Below are positions 62,835-64,000 of a DNA stretch of 64,000 bases, one piece after another (the stretch's first letter is position 1; every line of letters begins with the position of its first letter). The stretch comes from Cyclobacteriaceae bacterium (GTDB lineage: Bacteria > Bacteroidota > Bacteroidia > Cytophagales > Cyclobacteriaceae): NCBI GenBank assembly GCA_023151255.1, contig JAKLJG010000007.1, positions 88,293 through 152,292 on the forward strand. The letters are read 5' to 3'. A program made the position numbers and the translations under genes. The notes beneath the pieces were generated by a model. The model ran no database searches. It saw nothing but the letters and a program-made list of their open reading frames with translations, and was not told where the DNA came from.

Positions 62835-64000
62835 CTACTCAATACCCGGTTGCTTGATAGTAAAACCCGTTTTGGCCTTTTCGTCAGCCACGATTTTACG
62901 CACATCGGCTAACAGCTTTTTGGCATCATAAATTATTCCATCCTTAATGGTGTATTTCACTCCGCCCACTCGCACGGGTTTGTTGTCGTCCGACAGTTTA
63001 ATGGCCCCGGTACCGTAAAGTACCTGTAAATTTTCGAGCGGGTTTTGGTCAACAATAACAAAATCAGCAAGCTTACCTACTTCAACTGAACCCAAATCTT
63101 TCTCAGCACCTAATGCCTGCGCACCGTACAGCGTAGCCGAACGAATTACTTCAAGCGGATGAAAACCTGCCTCGCGCAGCAATTCCAGTTCACGAATGTA
63201 GGCGAAGCCATACAGTTGAAAAATGAAACCCGAATCAGAGCCGGTAGTTACGCGTCCTCCCCTGTTTTTGTATTCATTTACAAAAGTCATCCACAGCCGG
63301 TAGTTTTCCCGCCAGGCCACCTCCTGCTCGGTACCCCAGGCAAACCAATACGAACCGTGCGCCCTTCGGTTAGGCTGATAGAAAGACCAAAGTTGCGGCA
63401 GCGTATACTCCTCGTGCCACTCGGCCCTGCGCGCGCGATGTAAATCGCGACTGGCCTCATAAATATTAAAAGTTGGATCGAGCGTGAAGTCCAGTTTGAG
63501 CAATTCATTCATTACATTATTCCAATGCTCCGAATAAGGGGCAGCGGCCTGCCTCCATAGTTTACCGGCATTTTCAAACCGGTGCTGTTCATTCTGGTAA
63601 TTATAATCAAGTGGATAATCCTGAATGGTGCGGTCGGTAAACAAGGCTTCGGGCAAACCGTACCAGTGCTCCATACTGGTTAATCCGGCACGGGCCGACT
63701 TTACCACATTCCAGCGGGCCACATCCATTTGCGCATGATGACAGCATGAACGCAGGCCAAGTTTCTTATTCTCTTCAATAGCAGCCTGCATAATCTCAGG
63801 TGCGGCACCGAAAAATTTAATTCCATCAGCACCTTTAGCTTTATTGTTACGCACCCACTCGCGGGCCATTTCGGGTGTACTTATCGGCTTTTCGCTGCCT
63901 TGGCCAAATGACGTGTAGGCATAGAGCCGTGGAGCGGTTATCAGATTTTTTGCACTCTTCTGTTTTTGATCAAGTACCCATTCCAAACCGTTACCGGCCG
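62835..64000 (-). CDS. amidohydrolase-family protein, C-terminal part
   Basis: The frame is open at the right edge of the window, so the 5' end is missing. The visible 388 residues end with KTGFTIKQPGIE. Metal-site histidines of the amidohydrolase barrel are seen in CCHHAQMDVARWNVV and SMEHWYG, and the catalytic aspartate in TGSDSGFIFQLYG. The C-terminal beta sandwich is typical (AQALGAEKDLGSVEVGKLADFVIVDQNPLENLQVLYGTGAIKL). Members of this group are imidazolonepropionase- or prolidase-like hydrolases, often secreted. The substrate cannot be read. A TTG at 63986 is not a start, because the frame continues into LEWVLDQ from upstream. Confidence 0.9.
   Translation of the reverse strand, partial: AGNGLEWVLDQKQKSAKNLITAPRLYAYTSFGQGSEKPISTPEMAREWVRNNKAKGADGIKFFGAAPEIMQAAIEENKKLGLRSCCHHAQMDVARWNVVKSARAGLTSMEHWYGLPEALFTDRTIQDYPLDYNYQNEQHRFENAGKLWRQAAAPYSEHWNNVMNELLKLDFTLDPTFNIYEASRDLHRARRAEWHEEYTLPQLWSFYQPNRRAHGSYWFAWGTEQEVAWRENYRLWMTFVNEYKNRGGRVTTGSDSGFIFQLYGFAYIRELELLREAGFHPLEVIRSATLYGAQALGAEKDLGSVEVGKLADFVIVDQNPLENLQVLYGTGAIKLSDDNKPVRVGGVKYTIKDGIIYDAKKLLADVRKIVADEKAKTGFTIKQPGIE

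Noticed and set aside
1..64000. CRISPR arrays, insertion sequences, prophage genes, rRNA
   Set aside because: No regularly spaced repeats, transposase or integrase motifs, phage genes or rRNA-like sequence were seen on either strand.

Overview
The window looks like chromosomal DNA from a free-living member of the Bacteroidota, most likely of the order Cytophagales. Evidence read directly: a SusC/SusD-type outer-membrane pair, a PorE-like TPR/propeller/OmpA lipoprotein-type architecture, many short lipoprotein signals, LolC/E- and LpxB-type envelope genes, weak ribosome binding sites, and repeated matches to the Bacteroidota -7 promoter element TAnnTTTG. There is no rRNA, CRISPR array, prophage or insertion sequence. 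Almost everything is core or envelope metabolism. The only clear accessory element is a RES/Xre toxin-antitoxin pair near the right end. No gap between genes exceeds about 300 bases.

Layout. 1-3594: a polyamine block with an arginine decarboxylase divergent from an arginase-family enzyme, a membrane protein and the start of a deoxyhypusine-synthase-like gene. 3655-5955: a YceI-porin operon read from a region carrying a strong Crp/Fnr-type palindrome. 6163-11778: an EF-G paralogue, a dolichol-phosphate-mannose-synthase-like glycosyltransferase coupled to a permuted papain-like hydrolase, and a LolC/E-type permease. 11807-18986: NamZ-type muramidase, nth, fmt, folA, an SDR, a TSUP exporter, an ATP-grasp enzyme and a CPA1 antiporter. 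18995-21895: a frameshifted paaN and two small lipoproteins. 22002-26886: cinA, a 2-oxoacid dehydrogenase E2, an orphan ParA with a small partner, and a cystathionine gamma-synthase/lyase.

26893-38331: a TPR histidine kinase, an MFS transporter, a large BNR-repeat protein, an OmpA lipoprotein with a hidden 58-residue membrane protein, a dienoyl-CoA-reductase-like SDR and a large unidentified membrane-anchored propeller protein. 38410-42773: purA, a STAS protein, a Fur-family regulator and bifunctional Rel on one strand. 42899-46471: tRNA-Leu(UAG), trigger factor, clpP and clpX. 46473-48017: queD-lpxB. 48086-54516: SusC, SusD and a third lipoprotein. 54626-61757: a long same-strand run lepA, two tiny ORFs, folD, queE, pabB, pabC-like and the PorE-like gene. 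61822-64000: the RES/Xre pair and the 3' part of an amidohydrolase.

Functional links. folA, pabB, pabC and folD all serve folate and one-carbon metabolism, and fmt uses its product. queD and queE both belong to the 7-deazaguanine (queuosine) route but sit in different operons. Rel and PurA are linked through (p)ppGpp, which is known to inhibit adenylosuccinate synthetase. I did not find a convincing, wholly new multi-gene system. The strongest unusual observations are the 11-bp duplication that breaks paaN, the palindromes upstream of the YceI and RES/Xre operons, the two overlapping tiny ORFs between lepA and folD, and two promoters placed so close to start codons (fur, queD) that the transcripts may be leaderless.
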